NCBI RefSeq assembly: GCF_030867095.1
Contig: NC_081837.1
Span: 14,960,501-15,024,500, forward strand
DNA from: Alligator mississippiensis
Taxonomy: Eukaryota; Chordata; Crocodylia; Alligatoridae
Length of the DNA: 64,000 bases
Reading direction: 5' to 3'
Program-made: the position numbers and the translations under genes
The notes under the pieces: generated by a model
Databases searched by the model: none
Told to the model about the DNA's origin: nothing
What the model saw: only the letters and a program-made list of their open reading frames with translations
In this document: positions 34,956 through 47,559 of the stretch, in pieces
How positions within the stretch are numbered: position 1 is the first letter of the stretch
How the letters are laid out: each line of letters starts with the position of its first letter

Positions 34956-35304
34956 ATTTAGTTGGGGGGAGGATAACTCTTTGAAGTTTGTACAAAATAT
35001 CTCAAAAACCTGCCACTGCGCATTCTCTGATGTGTAAAGTCCAATCCTGGCACTCCTGTATTGAAATGCCACTTCTTTTAGGCAGCCAGCTTTAGTCAGC
35101 ACCTGGAGTATTTGCTACCTATACTCAATTTGGGCTGGAATTTTCTTTCCTCATAATTTTTTTCCCCCACAGAAAATCAGGCAGAAAAGCAAAAAAACTT
35201 GAAAATTGCCAATTGACCGTGATCTGTGGGGAAAAAAATTGGTTTGGCTAAAACATAATGTTTCGTTTCACAGTATTTTTAAAACATTTAGTTTGATCTT
35301 TATT

Positions 35305-35334
35305 TTTTCTTTTCTTTTCTTTTCAAAATGTTTT
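35305..35334. repeat. (CTTTT)n microsatellite
   Basis: Short CTTTT array followed by CAAAATG. No further structure. Confidence 0.6.
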
Positions 35335-35710
35335 CATTCAGTTTGTTTGCCAAAACACTCCTGATTGGCTCAGACAAGTTTCAGTGAATTGGTGTTTATG
35401 GGCCAATTGTCACTTACACAAATGGGCCAAGGTCCAATCCTCCATAAAGCTGATAATGGGTTTTTTTGTGGGAGGAGCTGGGCAGGGTCATTTTTGCCCC
35501 AAGTGGCACAACTTGCCCCCACACCAAAGTGCATGTCCAGGCATTTGCACTGAGGCAAAAATCCCTGGCACAAATCTGTGTGGCTCCTATTTGAATTGCT
35601 GCAAGCACACATGCCTGCGTGTGTGGATGCACCCCAAGAGGGTAAATTATATCTCGGAGACCCATTTGAGATGTCTGAAAGAATTTCCTTCTCTTTGTCT
35701 AACTCTAAAG

Positions 35711-36407
35711 CAAGGGTGAGCAATTAGTTCAGCTGGCGGGCCACTTAGCAAGTTTTGGTGAGCTGTCCAGAGCTGCAAATGCACTATCTTTCACAAGAGA
35801 TCATTTAAACAAATGATAGATAAAAAATAAATCATATACTAAAATCAAACATCTATTTTTAATATATTTAAAAAAATAATTATTGTCCTGATTTGTTTTT
35901 TCGAGTAGTGTATATAGAGGCGATTGCATAATAGCTCAAAATAAAGTCTTACTCGTGTACATTGTGTGGGAGGGTGTGGGGTGCGTATGGGGACAGTTCC
36001 CCAGTGGGTCTGCTCCTGCTGCAGCTGCCCAGGTACTGCTTGGCTTCCCCTGCTCCCAGTGGCTCCTCCTGCTCCTCCTGCACTGCTCCGGGCAGCAGGT
36101 AGCACAGGGAAGTGGCAGGGGCTGTGAAGACACGTGCCCAGCCAGGTTGGGGAGCAGCTGCTGTTGGATGGCTCCTGTCCCAGCACACAGGGCTCCAGGT
36201 CCAGCTCCTGGCCACCTTCCACCCACTCCACCTGCCAACATGATGAACAGCAACTGGGGTGGGTGGACCAGGAGTGCAGTGTGGGCTACTCCACGCAGGA
36301 GCAGGTAGGGCTCAGCCCCATGCAGAGCACCACAGGGTAACTGCAGGCCACGTACAAACAACTGGTGTGCCAGATCCAACCCACAGGACATATTTTGCCC
36401 ACCCCTG
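35711..36407. mobile_element. hAT nonautonomous element, 697 bp
   Basis: Left end CAAGGGTGAGCAATTA with GCGGGCCACTTAGCAAGTTT, right end TTTTGCCCACCCCTG. The ends match the element in DERL2 intron 3 (57203). GC-rich core with long frames on both strands (151 and 117 codons) but no domain. The duplication is not preserved. Confidence 0.65.
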
Positions 36408-36650
36408 ATGGATGCTTTGAGCTGCTTCCATTAGAAGAGAGTAGGAACGGCACTTGAAATTCCTTCTGCCTCACGAAAGTAGGGTACCACTGTGGTTCTT
36501 GCTTTCAAGCTATGTAGTCAGCTTTGTAGTAATGAAAAATAGGCTTCCAAAACACTGCAAAAAATACCAGCCCATCTGGCAGTTGCTAGGGCAAATACTT
36601 TTCAGGAAAAGGCAAAATACCACCCACGCTGCACTTACAACTGTACTGGA

Positions 36651-37258
36651 CAGGGGCAGACAAAGAGGGGGTACAATGGTGTGGCTGGGCTCCCCTTTCA
36701 GACTGGATCACATTGTGGAGCCTCTGGGGACTTCTTAATGTCCCCAAAAGCAGGCTAGACTCTTGCTCCTTCCCCTCCATGCTCAGAGACCCACCTCCTC
36801 CCCTTCTTAGCCTCTCTCACCTGCCCCTGCTGCCTTCCCCTCTATCCCAGAGGTGGGAAACTTCAGAACCGCTCTTGTTGGCTCCAGCCGGGCTGCTCGT
36901 AGCTGGGCCAGCAGCAGTGGTGAAGGGCAGCGTTCCCGTGCTTGCTCCCAAGGGACCTTCAGGGTAGAGGAACCCCCACCACACGCTGCCACTGCCGTTG
37001 TCACTGTTGCAGTTGAGCGCAGCCCCTGCTCAGCCCCGCTGCGGCGGGCTGAAGAAGCTCTGAAACTTCTCCCTCTCCCAGGACAGCAGGGGAAGGGGAG
37101 GGGAAGAGACGTGACTGAGCATGGAGGAGAAGAAGAGATTTCTTACTTGCTTTGGGAACTTTAAAAAGTCTGCAGAAGTTCTGCACCATGGTTTTCCTGC
37201 CTGAAGTGGGGGGTTGCTGCTTCTGCACCCTCTTTGCCAAATCCTGGATCCACCCCTG
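36651..37258. mobile_element. hAT nonautonomous element, 608 bp
   Basis: Left end CAGGGGCAGACAAAGAGGGG, right end on the other strand CAGGGGTGGATCCAGGATTT with GGCAAAGAGGGTGCA. The flanks GTACTGGA (36643-36650) and GTACTGGT (37259-37266) match at 7 of 8 positions. No transposase. Confidence 0.75.
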
Positions 37259-39439
37259 GTACTGGTACAGGAGGAGCCAAAACATTTCTTCTGAACTTTC
37301 AGTTTGTGATCATTGAAAATGATTCTTCATAGTTCTTATAAAGCTATGTAACTATGAAGCATTTATAAAATGTCATGTATGTTTGCAGCATTTCATAAGC
37401 ATAGAGAAAGACAAGGCTCCTGCTCCCGAGAACTTTACTCAAACAAAGGCCTTGTGTATTTATAGTCTACCTTTCCCATTGTTATTGTCACTGAAATGAA
37501 GATATGAAGTGTGAGAGTGTTTCCACTATCTGGTCAGTCTTTCTGAGCCTCTCCAGCGTTTCTGTTGGGGATGGTTGCCTTAATGGCACTTTAGTAGACC
37601 CCTGGAGTAAAGCTGTATTTATCATTTTCTTTTTTCTTTTTTTTTTAATTTCCAGAGTGAATGAGCAGTAGACATGACCAAGAACCCTTGGCAATAGCAG
37701 CCTTGACCGTATTTTTTCACTCACATAAATGAAATGTGTTGGCACTGAAGCTAGGTGAATTCATATTTTCTGTATTTAATCTACTATAGAGGTGGGAAGA
37801 AGGATGTGCAGAGTAAAGCACAACGTCCAAAAAATAGGAATAGAAGCTTTCCTTGGGGCCCAACGAGCCTGACTTTTGCCTAGGGATAGAGTGGTTTCAG
37901 AGCCGTCTAACTTTACAATGAGTGATGTGCAGCCACATTAAGAATGACTGTCTGCATGCACAAACTCCATTACGCGATACTCTCGTATCCCTTGGAACTT
38001 GTAGGATTACCCATCTCTCAGCCCCTCTTCAGCTGCCTCTTTTCTATAAAAAGACTTTCTTGGCTTCTAATTTATTTAATTCAGTTTACCTCTGCTCGTT
38101 TTGCATACATAATATTTGTGCAGCAAGCATTCCAGTTTCTAAGTAGCTCTCATATCCAATTTCTCTGAATCGGTCACTATTCACCAGCTTATGTCACATC
38201 TGCCACGTTGTGCAGAAGGAGGCGCAGATAGCATTGGTTTCAAGGTTGAAGTGAATTTGTGAGTTGTGCCACCATGACTGTTCCTGCCTGAAATAAGCTG
38301 CCTAAACTTCAGGATCTGCCAGAGATTTCTTAGTCCCTTGGCCATTATTCCCCTTTCTGGTCCTTCACCAAACAAAATTAACAATAGTGGTTAATTTATC
38401 CCATTAGCAGTCTATTGACATGCACCTAGAAAGCAAGGAATTAAGGTGGCCCCAATTGAAGTTTCAGTGCTGCAGGGTTATTTAAGAGGATGCTTACCAA
38501 ACTGCAACTGCAGAGGTCTCCAAGTTATACAATCTCCATCTAGATACAGAAGATAAGCTGCTCATTGCTGATTGGGTAGAGATAAAAGGAGCCACCTGGC
38601 CAACTAGAGTATCTATGCTTGCAATCAATCATGCTCTGGGTAGATTGCCTTACAGTTTGCTCCTCTCCTGTTTAACAGGGGTTTACCATGCACGATTCCT
38701 GAAAGTCAGGGGTGCACAAGACAACTCAAATTCTATCAAGGCTCACCGGCAAAGCGCACTGTCTAATAGAAAGTTGCCATTGTTAGGATCTGCTTTGATC
38801 AGATTTAAGCACTCTGCAGGACTGCACATGGAAATTGGACTGTACATGCAGGCACATGTGCAGATGAATGAATTGTACTGGGACAAGAAAACAAGGCTTG
38901 CTGATTTGCTTTTCAAGGCTTGCTTTTTTGTTTAATGAAATGGTTTAACAAAACTTATGGCAGGCCATTGATATTGTCCTTGTGGGCTGCATGGTGTTCC
39001 CCCCTACTGTAAGTATTTCAAACATGCACAACTTTCTGCACACAACTGTAGGACTCTTGTTAAAGGTGCACCATCTACTGGTGTGCAGGAACAGGGTGTG
39101 TAACACAGTGTTATTCATATGCTTGTAGAATCAGTAATATTGCTTTTAAACAGCAAATGTCTTCCTAGTTGCAGCACATAAGGTAGTGTTTTAGAGTTAA
39201 GTTTTAAGACAGGTACTGCCACTTTGCTGACAGCAGCCTGAGGCAAAGAAGAACGAAGCAGAGAATCTGCAAATCTGAAGAGGGGGCTTAAGATATAGAA
39301 GGAAAATTAAAATTGCTCTCCTAGTACCCAGACCTGCAACCTAAGCAACAGAGAGGTGTTAGAGCCGTCTGTTCATGGAAGAAAAATGAGGAGGGGAAGA
39401 GGGGTCACATTCTGTATCAGGAGCTTGGCACATCTGCAT
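37259..39439. other. Noncoding stretch, nothing recognised
   Basis: About 2.2 kb. Frames up to 106 codons show no domain. Nothing repetitive with a clear end was recognised. Confidence 0.4.
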
Positions 39440-39752
39440 CAGGAGCTCAGTGAACAGCTGTTCATTAGGGCACCCTGGGGGGAAGACCAGGACCAATGGA
39501 TACAAACTCCTGGAAGGCCGCTTCAGGCTTAATACCAGGAAAAACTCCTTCACAGTCAGGGTGTCCAGACTGTGGAATAAACTCCCTCCAGAGGTTGGGC
39601 AGTCACCTGCCCTGGAGGTTTTCAAGAGGAGACTAGACAGTCACCTCGCTGGGGTCACCTAACCCCAGTTGTCTTCCTGCCTGGAGTGGGGGGTGCTGAA
39701 CCCGATGATCTGCAAGGTCCCTTCCAGCCCCTAGCAATCTATGAATCTATTC
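39440..39752 (+). mobile_element. CR1 LINE, ORF2 C-terminus and 3' end
   Basis: The frame reads TNGYKLLEGRFRLNTRKNSF, TVRVSRLWNKLPPEV and FKRRLDSHLAGVT, the C-terminus of CR1 ORF2. It is followed by the 3' UTR with GGTCCCTTCCAGCCCC and the tail AATCTATGAATCTATTCC. The reading frame is intact over this stretch, so this is one of the younger CR1 copies here. Confidence 0.9.
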
Positions 39753-41760
39753 CAAAGTCATTGTTTGCAGCACTAGTTTTGCTCTACAGAAACCTGCTGG
39801 GAAGATGCAGGTGTAAACAAGCAAGTGAAAAGCTGTCTTTTCTGAGCATCTGAATTTCAACCGTTACTTTTTTCTTATGCCAACAAATTCTGTATTTTTA
39901 TCATGGGAAAGGCAAAGGTACAAACTACCTATTTGCAGGACAGAGATAAGACTGGGGTCTCTGCCAGTCGGAGATTGAGACCTAATACATAGTAGAGAGT
40001 GAAGTGGGAATGTTTTTTGTCTGAATTCAGGAGATCAGTTCCTCCAGAACTACAAATGGCTTCCTACAACTATTAACTCTGTCTTAAATGAAAGAGAGTT
40101 TCAGAGTGTGGACAGTTACTCTTCTCCTGTCTCAGCTCCTGACCCACCTACAGAAGTAAAGTGACAAAACAGGGACTGTGGATCCAGTCTCTAAAGGTCT
40201 GATTCAAAATGCTTCCAAATATCTGGCGTTTTCATGGGTTTTTGATGGGTTTTGCATCAAGACGCGAGTCCCCAGAAGAATGGCGATTGACTTATTACAA
40301 TGAGTTTACAGAAGTGGTAATTCTTGTTGGATAATGCACTGTTTTTGGTGACTTTTCAATATATTCACAGTTTTTGCTTCTTTTATAATACAGGCTACAT
40401 CTGTTCTGTTAATCCTGTTTCTTACACATACTTATCCAATAGGTTCTTATAGATGCAACCATGATGGGCGCCACAGAAACACAGCAAATAGTCAAGAGAT
40501 GAAGAGTTAACCATATATTTAATAAAGCCCAGAGATGAATTCCAATCACCATGGAAACAAGAGCTATTGAGCTGTAAAGTGCAGTTTCCCCAAGGCTCTC
40601 ATTTACACTGAGGTCTTGTTTGACTGAATATATTTTCAGCTGAAGCATAGTGACTCAATCATGTTTATGAAGTAATTGCTTTTTAATTGGTCTCAATGAA
40701 GTACTTCAGCAGTTCAAAAGTTAGCAGGGGCTTTGAATTTAACTGGGGATTATGGGTCACTTAATGGCCTGCCATATACTCCAGTGTACAGTGTGTCATT
40801 AATAGAGGCGGTGTGTCTTCTTGATTCACTTGTCACGTCAAATACAGGTTATGTAATCTGGGTGGAGAAGGAGCTTCTAGTAGGCGCCATTAACCTCTAG
40901 AAAGAAAGAGCATTTGAACTATTGTGATTTAGGATTGGTTTCTTATTCTTAGTTGAGCTGACAAAGTAGTTTTAACAAGGATGCATCTTTACAAGTGTTT
41001 AGGAGAGCATTCTCTATGTTGTCAGGGTCCAGCCCCTGGCCCTCTTTTTTCTCCACTGCTCTAAATGGTGTTTTCTTCTGCTCTATATCACCCTCACTCA
41101 AGACCTCATATAATGACTGAGTATAGTATACAGCTAAATAGGCAATATCTTTTAGGGGCTAATACTCCAGATAGAGGTCACAGACTAATCTCTTAAGAAA
41201 CTGTGGCTATTGTAACAGGAAGTTATTCAAAGTATCTTGGAGAACCTAGAAACCAGTATACACGCTACACATTTTTTATGTTTCTTTTAACATTTGTTGT
41301 CTCCTTGAACTGTAACAAGGTTATATTTCCTACAAAATTTTCCCTGTTGTATTTTGTAGTAAGTGGGTTAACTTTCAGTGTAAATCTTAAGCATCTGTGT
41401 CTGAGTTTCATGCTCTTCTAGCTTGCTTCTGAGTCCCCACTCAACTACTTCAGCAAGCGAAGGTTTTAAAGAAATCACCTACCAATTCTTCTTTCTAGTC
41501 CTTTCAAAACATACACAGTATGAAAACCCACTTTGATTGTTGCTATTTATGTTCTGCCTCCTTTTTGTACTTCTCTACTTAGACACTGCAAATCACTAGA
41601 ATTGGGTTTGCTTTTAGTTTTGGAAAATATTCTGGAATACTGGAGTTCAAACACTGCAAGGCATTGCTTTTTGTTAAAAAAAATCTTTTTGCATTAAAAA
41701 TAAGTGTACATAAACATTCCTGATTAACTAAGAATTTGATAAAAGCTTGCTTATAAATAA
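39753..41760. other. AT-rich noncoding stretch
   Basis: About 2 kb with no gene or transposon end recognised. Confidence 0.4.
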
Positions 41761-41995
41761 GACAGACAAGGTTCCTTGGGTGAATTTGATATCTTTTATT
41801 AGACCAACCCCATCCAGGAAGAGCACGCAGCAACTGCTGCAGCGTCCTTAGCCTGACGAAGGGTTTTTGAACCCGAAAGCTTGCTTAATAACTATTCTCC
41901 AACCATTTGGGTTGGTCTAATAAAAGATGTCAAATTCACCCAAGGAACCTTGTCTGCCTATATCCTTAGACCAACAAGGCTACAACCTAAACCCC
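41761..41995. repeat. Fold-back repeat, full copy
   Basis: Left arm AGACAAGGTTCCTTGGGTGA to AGACCAACCC, right arm GGGTTGGTCTAATAAAAGAT to CCTTGTCTGCC, and the outer end CTTAGACCAACAAGGCTACA. The arms of about 48 bp are separated by about 100 bases that contain GAAGGGTTTTTGAACCCGAA, itself a small hairpin. Same family as 6585 and 34864. Confidence 0.8.
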
Positions 41996-42313
41996 TGCTT
42001 ATAAATAATAATTTTGAAAGAAATAAAACATGACAACATCTCTCATAGGGAATTTTCCAAGGGAAAATGGATTACTAAATGTTTATAGAATCCTTTGCTC
42101 AGCGCCATCCCGAAAAAAGGGAACTGGCTCACAAATCAAAATATAGAAACATAATCTAATTAAGATTATGTTTCTTAAGTAGAAGAGGTTATTAGAAAAT
42201 AAATCAATTAGGCTGTGGGAACAATTGAACTGTGCCTGCTTCCCAACATTTGCTGGATAGATGATAGTACTGATGGAGTAGACTACCAGAAGGCATAGCT
42301 CAGGGAGCTCCAT

Positions 42314-42437
42314 TAGGGTGGCCATCATAGAGGACAGTCCAGTTGTCCTCTCTCCTCTATGGATAAAGGCGTCAGGTTTCGTATGAATAGAGGACAGAGT
42401 AGAAAAAACCGTAACGTCCCCTATGATGGCCACCCTA
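42314..42437. mobile_element. Miniature hAT-like element, 124 bp
   Basis: Inverted ends TAGGGTGGCCATCATAG and CTATGATGGCCACCCTA are perfect over 17 bases. The flanks AGCTCCAT (42306-42313) and ACCTCCAT (42438-42445) match at 7 of 8 positions. Confidence 0.8.
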
Positions 42438-42899
42438 ACCTCCATTGGAACTGGATGACTCCTGAGATACAATTTCCACCTTGCAGCCCACCTGAAGGCA
42501 AGAAGCATCAATGTCCCTACTGAGAGATAGCAGCCCCCTGGTTATAGTGGTCTGGCAACCAAGGACCAATTGTTTTGCCACCCATTAGAAAGAATAGAAG
42601 CTTATTTATGCTTTTTTCTCTTCTGTCCAGATGCTAAGGGAGACAGAAAGATGGAAGAAGGCAGCGAGAGGGAGTGGAGAAGGCAAGACATAGGCTGAGC
42701 ACTCGCCAACACCTTCAAAGGTAATGAAGAGAATCAAATAGTTTTATCATAACATGTTGGGATAAAAGTGCTGATACTGTGCAGTTTAATGGAATGGTTA
42801 ATTAAACCACAGCAAAAATATCATCTCAGGATCAGGGGACAAATTTAAGAGGAAGAGAAAAAAGAAATAAAAAGAGGTACTGCCCCCAAGGTGTGGGGA
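42438..42899. other. Noncoding stretch, nothing recognised
   Basis: No gene or repeat recognised between the miniature element and CR1. Confidence 0.4.
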
Positions 42900-43250
42900 G
42901 TAGTAGATATGCTGGAGGAGTCAGAGTGACCTAGGACAAATTGGAGGATTGGGCCAAAAGGAATCTCATGGGGTTCAACAAGGACAAATGCAAAGTCCTG
43001 CACTTAGGACAGAAAAATCCCATGCACTGGTACAGGCTGGGGGCTGACTGGCTGGGCAGCAGCTCTGCAGAAAAAGACCTGGGGGCTACAGCAGACAATA
43101 GGCTGAATATGAGCCAGCAGTGCGTCCTTGTTGCAAAGAAGGCTAACGACATACTGGGCTGCATTGGTAGGTATGTTGCCAGCAGGTCAAGGGAAGTGAT
43201 TATACCCCTCTATTCAGTGCTGGTGAGGCCACATCTGGAGTACTGTGTAC
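42900..43250 (+). mobile_element. CR1 LINE, ORF2 C-terminal part
   Basis: An open frame reads [60 protein letters not shown] and [19 protein letters not shown], the conserved C-terminal region of CR1 ORF2. The rest of CR1 is missing because a hAT element starts at 43251 and the CR1 sequence does not resume after it. Confidence 0.9.
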
Positions 43251-43770
43251 TAGGGGTGTGCAAAGTGGGCTCTATTTGATTCGGATTCAGATTCGGCCAA
43301 ATCAGGGACAGTGATTTGATTCGTTGATTCAGAACACTGTCCCTGATTCGATTCGGCTGAATTCGAATCTGAAGATTTGATGCTGATTTGGAGAATCAGT
43401 GATTCGGACATAGACACAGCTTTAAAAGTTTTTTCTACATACCTCGAGGTACCAGTGTGGCTCGTGATTGCTGCAACGCTGGGGTGCATGAAGCGTCCCG
43501 CAGGAGTGTGGGGGGGCCCTCCACATGCTCAGTGGACCAGAAGTGCTTCTGGTCCACTTCCGGGTCTGCTGCTGAGCGTGCTGGGGAGCCCCACGCACTC
43601 CTGTAGGACACTCCTTGTGCCCCAGCATCACAACATTCACGAGCCCCTGCTAGCTAGAGGTATGTAGAACAAATACTCAAAGCTGTCTCTATTAGGCCTG
43701 TGCGAAACACCTAGTATTCGCTTCAGATTCGGATTCGGCCAATTTGGTGGACAGTGATTCGATCCAGTGA
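43251..43770. mobile_element. hAT element with GAATC-rich ends, rearranged
   Basis: Left end TAGGGGTGTGCAAAG, then GATTCGGATTCAGATTCGG. The core is the same as the element at 20498 (ACATAGACACAGCTTTAAA, TTTTTTCTACATACCTC and the inverted partner GAGGTATGTAGAACAAA). Near 43692 a second end-like sequence TATTAGGCCTGTGCGAAAC starts in the same direction, followed by more GATTCGG repeats, then an unrelated TA/CA-rich tract. This suggests two copies joined or an internal rearrangement. No right-hand duplication was found. Confidence 0.65.
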
Positions 43771-46504
43771 TACAGTATATAAAAGTCACGTGCACACACA
43801 TATACTGTATGCATAATATATGTGTGTGTATGTGCTCACGTGCATGACATTTTTTTATATATATATATAAAACATGATTGATCTCTCTTGCACATATAGT
43901 GAGGATCAAAATGAGAGTTCCTGAGAGTAGGCACTTCTGAGCATATATGTAAAGTCATATTTTTTGCAATGAAGACAGAACCCTTAGTAATTATTTTCTC
44001 TTAAGCAACACTTAAGAGAAGTCACTGAAATCTAGTTGATATTTATAGCCATTACGCGTATCCTAATGATTGTATGACTGATTTTTTTAGATGATTTGAG
44101 TAAAAAGACATGTTTGTGAGATAAGTTATTTTCTTTTCAAGAATGCAGAGCTTATATGATACAGATGAAAACAGAGGGCTTAAAAAAGGAAAATTGAGAA
44201 TAAAATTAAACAAGATTCTTTCTAGTCGGGGAGAAGCTTCATTTGAAGAGTTCTATGCAGGTGTACTCTAGAGAGCCGTGCAAGCCAGGCTTATGCACCC
44301 TGTTCTTAGCTTCCATGTATCTGAAGCGGGAAGGAAATCTTTCAATTTTCTTCAGGACATTCGATTCATATACTTCTCTTGTGAGTCATTGAAAAAGAGC
44401 AATTCCCTCTTCCCTTCCAAGTTACTTAATATTATTTCTTCCTTAATACTACTTTCCATATAATCAGTTGCTTTAGCTGTTGCAAACAGCAGAATAGGTT
44501 ATCTGAAAGAAATTGTATGCAAATATGTTGTGAAGAAGCTTAAGAGCACTTGAGATAAACATCAGGTTGTCTGTGAACGAAGCATGATTTTCCTTGTTTT
44601 ACACATGGGGAAATTGCTTAGCTTTGTTCCCTCAATATTTCCATAGTCAGTCATATAGGGAGGGCAGTCAGTGACAGCTGGAAATAGATTCCAGGTGCTT
44701 TGGCTCCCAGTTTCATGCTCAAGTGAAATAGCTAGAGCCTGACATTCAGTTAAGACTATTCTGTATTCTGTGCACAGATCCTATTGATAAAATAGAGCTT
44801 TGAGTAATGAAGTTAATGTTCTCAACCTTTTCCTGGCATTTCATGTATTGAGAACACTAGGCCAGGGGCTAGCAAATGGAGTTCTGTATCATGCTCATGC
44901 ATGATAAAAATATTACAGCACGCTGCATCGTAATAATGCCAAAAAGAGAACTCTGACAACCTCAGTCCCATTATGTGCCCACATGTGCATGCACAGCCAC
45001 AGACACATGCAACTCTAGCTTATTAAATTAAAATAATGGTATAGATTTAATTTAAACTGACAGAACTTCAGAAACAAGGAAAGCCAGGCTTGTAATTTTT
45101 ATCCTCAGCACGGGTTTGTAGGAGGATGGTTTAACTATGAGTGCCTGGTTTTCATTTATAATTTACACGATGATGATACAGAATGTACAAATAGACCACA
45201 GCCTCAAAGCTTACACATATATTTAAAATAAAAAAAGAAATGCACTTAGCAGAAATGCAAACAATGGGATTGTTCATACTGCAACGGATAGACATTTCTG
45301 CCCAAACAGTTTCCCATTGATTATAAGAGAACTCCGCACAGAAAAAAAAGTCCATGCATATTTGGGACTTCAACTTTGCTTTGCAGGTACAATAGTAAAC
45401 ATGTTTACTAGGGAATGGAGAACAGGGTGCAAGGGCAGCTGCATTAAGATCAGTTAGGAGTTTTATTTTGTAGTACAGATGCTATGTGACAGTAGGAAAA
45501 ATGTTGACCAAGGAACTTTATTAGAACAGTGAAAAACACTATGACTTCTAAGCCTGCTCTTTGTCTTTCTGTGCTTTGCTGAAGAATTTCTATATAGTAT
45601 TCTTATTTTTGCCTGGCTCTCTGATGTCTGTTTAAAGAACAGTACATGTTCTTGAAGAATGTCTCATCTTGTGAGACCTTTATCTTTATTTCATATATAG
45701 ATACTGTTGGTAGGAGGGGAAGAAGGTTTACGAGTTTCATGGAGGAAGTGTTTTGAAAAGAGCATCATCAAAGGAGAGAAAAGGTAGAAACATGGTGGGT
45801 TATGCCAAAGAGTTAATTGCTTTCACATGTGGGATTGTGGTATAAATGCATTCTAGCTAAATTTGATTATGACAATTTGGCCCACAACTGTTTGAAAAGC
45901 ACTTAAGTCACCCAAGTGTTAGAGAACTAATTGGAACTTCAAAAGCCTAGTATCTGGTCAAGAGACAAAAAAATGAATCACTATTATTTGAAGAGAAATG
46001 AGTCAAAACTGGAATAATTTTTCATAAAGAGAGGAAAATGCATCATAAGACTTATATTTATTCAGCAAGACCCAGCCTTCTGTATTTTTGGAAGGATGAA
46101 TACTTTCTGTAATTATATAGATTTCTGCTTAAAAACCCCCTCACACTGGAGGAACATATTCTGCTGATTATGGACAAAGGAACTGATCTATCTTAGGAGA
46201 GGTTCAACAACTCAGTGTATATAGGAAGAATAGTCTAAATTAAATGGTCTTTGCTGCTATTTTAACTTTCAAAACAGTCTCTTAATGCCCTCTACTGGCA
46301 CAAAAGCTCAATACAGAAAAGAACGTGCCTAAGGGTATGGCTATGACAATACTCATTGTTTTGTAGGACAGTCAATGGGCTGGGAACATTGGTTGTTTCA
46401 ATCATCAGGAATTAGACACCATTATAATCTCACATTCCTGGTCTTAAGTGAGAAGAGCAGCACATTAATTCACATGCCGTTGATCCAAGTCATACTACAT
46501 AGAA
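43771..46504. other. AT-rich noncoding stretch
   Basis: About 2.7 kb starting with short CA/TA simple repeats (TATATATATATAT near 43857). No gene or transposon end recognised in the rest. Confidence 0.4.
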
Positions 46505-46706
46505 GGCATGTTTACATCAGACGTGTTACTGTGCATTAGTCTAATTTAACATGCATTACAGGTGTGCATCTACATGTGAGCACCCTTAATGCGCATTAAA
46601 ATGGCAAAATTAGGCCAACTGTGCCTAAATTTGATACCTGCAAATGCAGGTATCACATTTAGGTGCAATTAGTTAAAGTGCATCAACGCATGTGTAGACG
46701 TGACCC
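46505..46706. mobile_element. Harbinger-like MITE
   Basis: Left GGCATGTTTACATCAGACGT, right on the other strand GGGTCACGTCTACACATGCG, both with the TCTACA-type terminus. The interior has GATACCTGCAAATGCAGGTA, a hairpin. The 3-bp duplication is not clear. Confidence 0.5.
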
Positions 46707-46930
46707 AGCACTAACTTTAGTGCTGGGTCTGCCCAGCCATCAGAGAACCTGCCTGAGCCCAGCCCCAGGCTGGCTGCCTCTCCTCCCCCAGGGCTGGGCT
46801 GCTCTCTATATAGTTTGCCACTTGTAAGCATGTTTTCTATTGTTGGTGGGTGAGGAGGGTGGTGGAGGGAGGGATGGAGTTGGGAGTTGTGAGCATCAGC
46901 AGAGGGAGAAAATATTATTTGTGGGGCCTG

Positions 46931-46933
<3 letters not shown>

Positions 46934-46972
<39 letters not shown>
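46934..46972. repeat. (CA)n microsatellite
   Basis: About 19 CA units between GGCCTGAGTA and CTGCCC. It lies inside a sequence related to 28255-28420, where the equivalent position has only CCACACACATGCACC. Confidence 0.9.
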
Positions 46973-46973
<1 letters not shown>

Positions 46974-47095
46974 CTGCCCAACAGGTAAGTCTCTGGAGGG
47001 GAAGGAGCAGGGGGAGGAGGCAAATCAAGGCCCCCACAGTGAGGGAGGGAGTGGGGCAGAGGCAGGGACAGGTTGTAGGATGGTTGGAGCCTGGC

Positions 47096-47542
47096 CAGTG
47101 TGTGCTCAACCCTTTCTCCCCCATGGGCCGGATGGACAGTGCCCAGTCTTCCTATGGCCCGGATCTGGCCAGTGGTCCTGACTGGCACCCGGGGAGGGTG
47201 GGCACCAGTGGGCACCATCCAGTGACACAGAGGGGGAAGGGGTCAGCCCAGCCGCAACCGAGCTCTGTAGGGAAAAGCGGACGTGACTTGGGCCCATGGG
47301 CAGGGGGTGCAGGGAGTGTGGCTTGGCCCCAACCAAGCCCTGATCCAGATGTGGAGGGAAAGGGCATAGCCTGGTCTTGCCAGGGGAAAAGGGGTGAAGC
47401 CTGGCTCCAACCAGCCATGCAGGGCTTGGGATCTGCGGATGTGGCAGGGTGGGAAGGGTGGCCATATTAATGACCACAGACAAGATTCCAAGGCTCTGCA
47501 GGCCGCATTTGGCCCATGGGCTAAGGGCTGAGCACCCCGCTG
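47096..47542. mobile_element. hAT nonautonomous element
   Basis: Left end CAGTGTGTGCTCAACCC with CATGGGCCGGATGGA, right end GGCCCATGGGCTAAGGGCTG then AGCACCCCGCTG. The ends match 13281. The flanks do not show a duplication. The long frames on both strands have no domain. Confidence 0.6.
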
Positions 47543-47559
47543 TAGTCATAGCTATGCCT

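Noticed and set aside
46673-47470. Frames running through the CA microsatellite
   Set aside because: They encode TH or VC repeats from (CA)n and repeat-derived flanks; not credible genes.
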